Assembly (NCBI RefSeq): GCF_000467125.1
Contig: NZ_BATJ01000012.1
Span: forward strand, 1 to 64,000
DNA from: Vibrio proteolyticus NBRC 13287
GTDB taxonomy: Bacteria; Pseudomonadota; Gammaproteobacteria; Enterobacterales; Vibrionaceae
Length of the DNA stretch: 64,000 bases
Direction of reading: 5' to 3'
Of the stretch, positions 63,249 to 64,000 are shown piece by piece. The first letter of the stretch is position 1; the number at the start of each line of letters is the position of its first letter. Position numbers and translations under genes: made by a program. Below the pieces are notes generated by a model, which was given only the letters and a program-made list of their open reading frames with translations, made no database searches and had not been told where the DNA came from.

Positions 63249-64000
63249 TTAATCTTCGTCAGACGACGGCGCCACTTTTTTCTTAGGAATGAATACGGCA
63301 TCCCCCACGGCGACGTTCTGATAGAAACCTTTGTCACGTTTAGCTGGCTTCTTCGCCACTTTCTTCGCCTGAGGTTTGGCTTTCTTGGTGTTGGCCGTTT
63401 TACCTTTGCGGAAGTCGGGTTTACGCGGTTTCACGCCAGTAAACTTACCTTTCAGTCCTTCAAGCTCAGAGAAGGTCAAATCCTGCTGAAGATACGCTTC
63501 CACACGCTTAAAGCTGTCCCAGTCTTTTGGGCCCACCAGAGACATCGCATCACCTTTGTTACCTGCGCGGCCCGTTCGACCCACTCGGTGCACGTATTCT
63601 TCTGTGTGCTTTGGCATGTCGAAGTTGACCACATGCGTAACATTGGCGATATCCAGGCCTCGAGAGGCCACATCCGTAGTCACCAGGATCTTGTACACCG
63701 CGCGCTCGAAGCGGCTCATGATGGTGTTGCGCTGAGTTTGATTGAGGTTACCACTCAACGCCACCGCTTTGAGGTTCTTCGCGTTCAGTTTTTCGGTCAG
63801 GCGCTCGGTATCGTTACGCGTTGCGGTAAAAATGATCATCTGGCGATAATCAGACTCTTCAATCAAGCGGTCTAGAATGGCTTCTTTGTGATCTAAGTGG
63901 TCACACAAATAAAACTTCTGAGTAATGTCTTTATGCTCTTCATTCGAGACACCCACAGAAATGCGTTTCGGCGCTTGCAGCATTTCAGACGCAATACCGT
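63249..64000 (-). CDS. DEAD-box RNA helicase, C-terminal part (runs off right edge)
   Basis: Open from the right edge; the start is outside the window. The last 250 residues hold the second RecA domain: motif IV IIFTATRNDTERL, motif V VATDVASRGLDIANVTHVVN and motif VI HRVGRTGRAG, then a Lys-rich tail (KKAKPQAKKVAKKPAKRDKG) and acidic end (SSDED). ATP-dependent RNA unwinding, probably ribosome assembly or cold adaptation. From memory a helicase of this type lies near pst on V. cholerae chromosome II. Confidence 0.93.
   Translation of the reverse strand, partial: GIASEMLQAPKRISVGVSNEEHKDITQKFYLCDHLDHKEAILDRLIEESDYRQMIIFTATRNDTERLTEKLNAKNLKAVALSGNLNQTQRNTIMSRFERAVYKILVTTDVASRGLDIANVTHVVNFDMPKHTEEYVHRVGRTGRAGNKGDAMSLVGPKDWDSFKRVEAYLQQDLTFSELEGLKGKFTGVKPRKPDFRKGKTANTKKAKPQAKKVAKKPAKRDKGFYQNVAVGDAVFIPKKKVAPSSDED

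Noticed and set aside
63062..63337. 91-codon minus-strand frame overlapping the helicase end
   Set aside because: It lies in a different frame from the helicase, crosses the terminator region and has no domain or ribosome site.
1..64000. Mobile elements, CRISPR arrays, tRNA or rRNA genes
   Set aside because: No transposase, integrase, terminal repeat, spaced direct-repeat array or tRNA-like sequence was found when reading both strands.

Overview
The window comes from a Gammaproteobacterium and almost certainly from a Vibrio, most likely the second chromosome. The reasons are gene content and order: a LapA-type giant adhesin, a maltogenic-type alpha-amylase, fadL followed by a VolA-type surface lysophospholipase, the pstSCAB operon next to a CdgA-type GGDEF protein, and a SulP transporter. 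From memory, the V. cholerae counterparts (adhesin VCA0849, fadL-volA VCA0862-0863, pst VCA0070-0073, cdgA VCA0074) all lie on chromosome II. The caa3-type cytochrome oxidase cluster is absent from V. cholerae as I recall it, so another Vibrio species (for example of the fluvialis/furnissii group) is more likely; species assignment is not secure. No tRNA, rRNA, CRISPR array, insertion sequence or prophage was seen.

Layout. 1-2337: N-terminal part of a type I-secreted adhesin with a LapG cleavage motif. 2643-9014: a tightly packed minus-strand operon (periplasmic protein, ABC ATPase with a frameshift, FtsX-type permease, LolA-like protein, outer-membrane protein, LytS-type kinase, LytTR regulator) that looks like a self-regulated envelope export system. 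9203-13370: aldo/keto reductase, a small phage-repressor-like regulator, secreted hydrolase, membrane-bound AraC regulator. 13578-19599: alpha-amylase, fadL, volA. 19718-22217: aroG, a TetR regulator, and the fused remains of a deleted amino-acid ABC transporter. 22206-29945: coxB-coxA-ctaG-coxC-surf1-hyp-ctaA-cyoE on the minus strand, a complete caa3 oxidase with heme A synthesis. 30241-36134: phosphosugar mutase, GNAT, RhtB exporter, AraC-azlCD, a 37-residue membrane protein, FAH-family hydrolase. 36370-38592: two tandem porins. 39040-42827: an Scs-type copper/thiol redox operon. 43069-44061: another porin, followed by a strong candidate sigma-54-dependent small RNA (44238-44339). 44338-51840: amidohydrolase-like metallopeptidase, transporters, glutaredoxin fusion, small proteins, LysR, a MepM-type endopeptidase, a CBM48 protein. 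51969-58991: SulP, YjiH-type transporter, a molybdopterin-fold protein coupled with a CdgA-like diguanylate cyclase. 59002-62822: a small ORF behind a long hairpin, then pstSCAB under a probable Pho box. 63249-64000: C-terminal part of a DEAD-box RNA helicase.

The genes are mostly envelope, respiration and nutrient-uptake functions. Regulatory signals seen directly include a FadR-like operator before fadL, a TyrR-like operator before aroG, an ArcA box and a Fur-like site between the oxidase operon and the mutase, a Pho box before pstS, and many intrinsic terminators. The most interesting unexplained features are the sigma-54 sRNA candidate, a terminator whose 3' arm contains the ribosome binding site of a 37-residue protein, a 17-bp perfect inverted repeat masking the start of a small ORF behind the pst terminator, the frameshifted ABC operon, and the transporter remnant.
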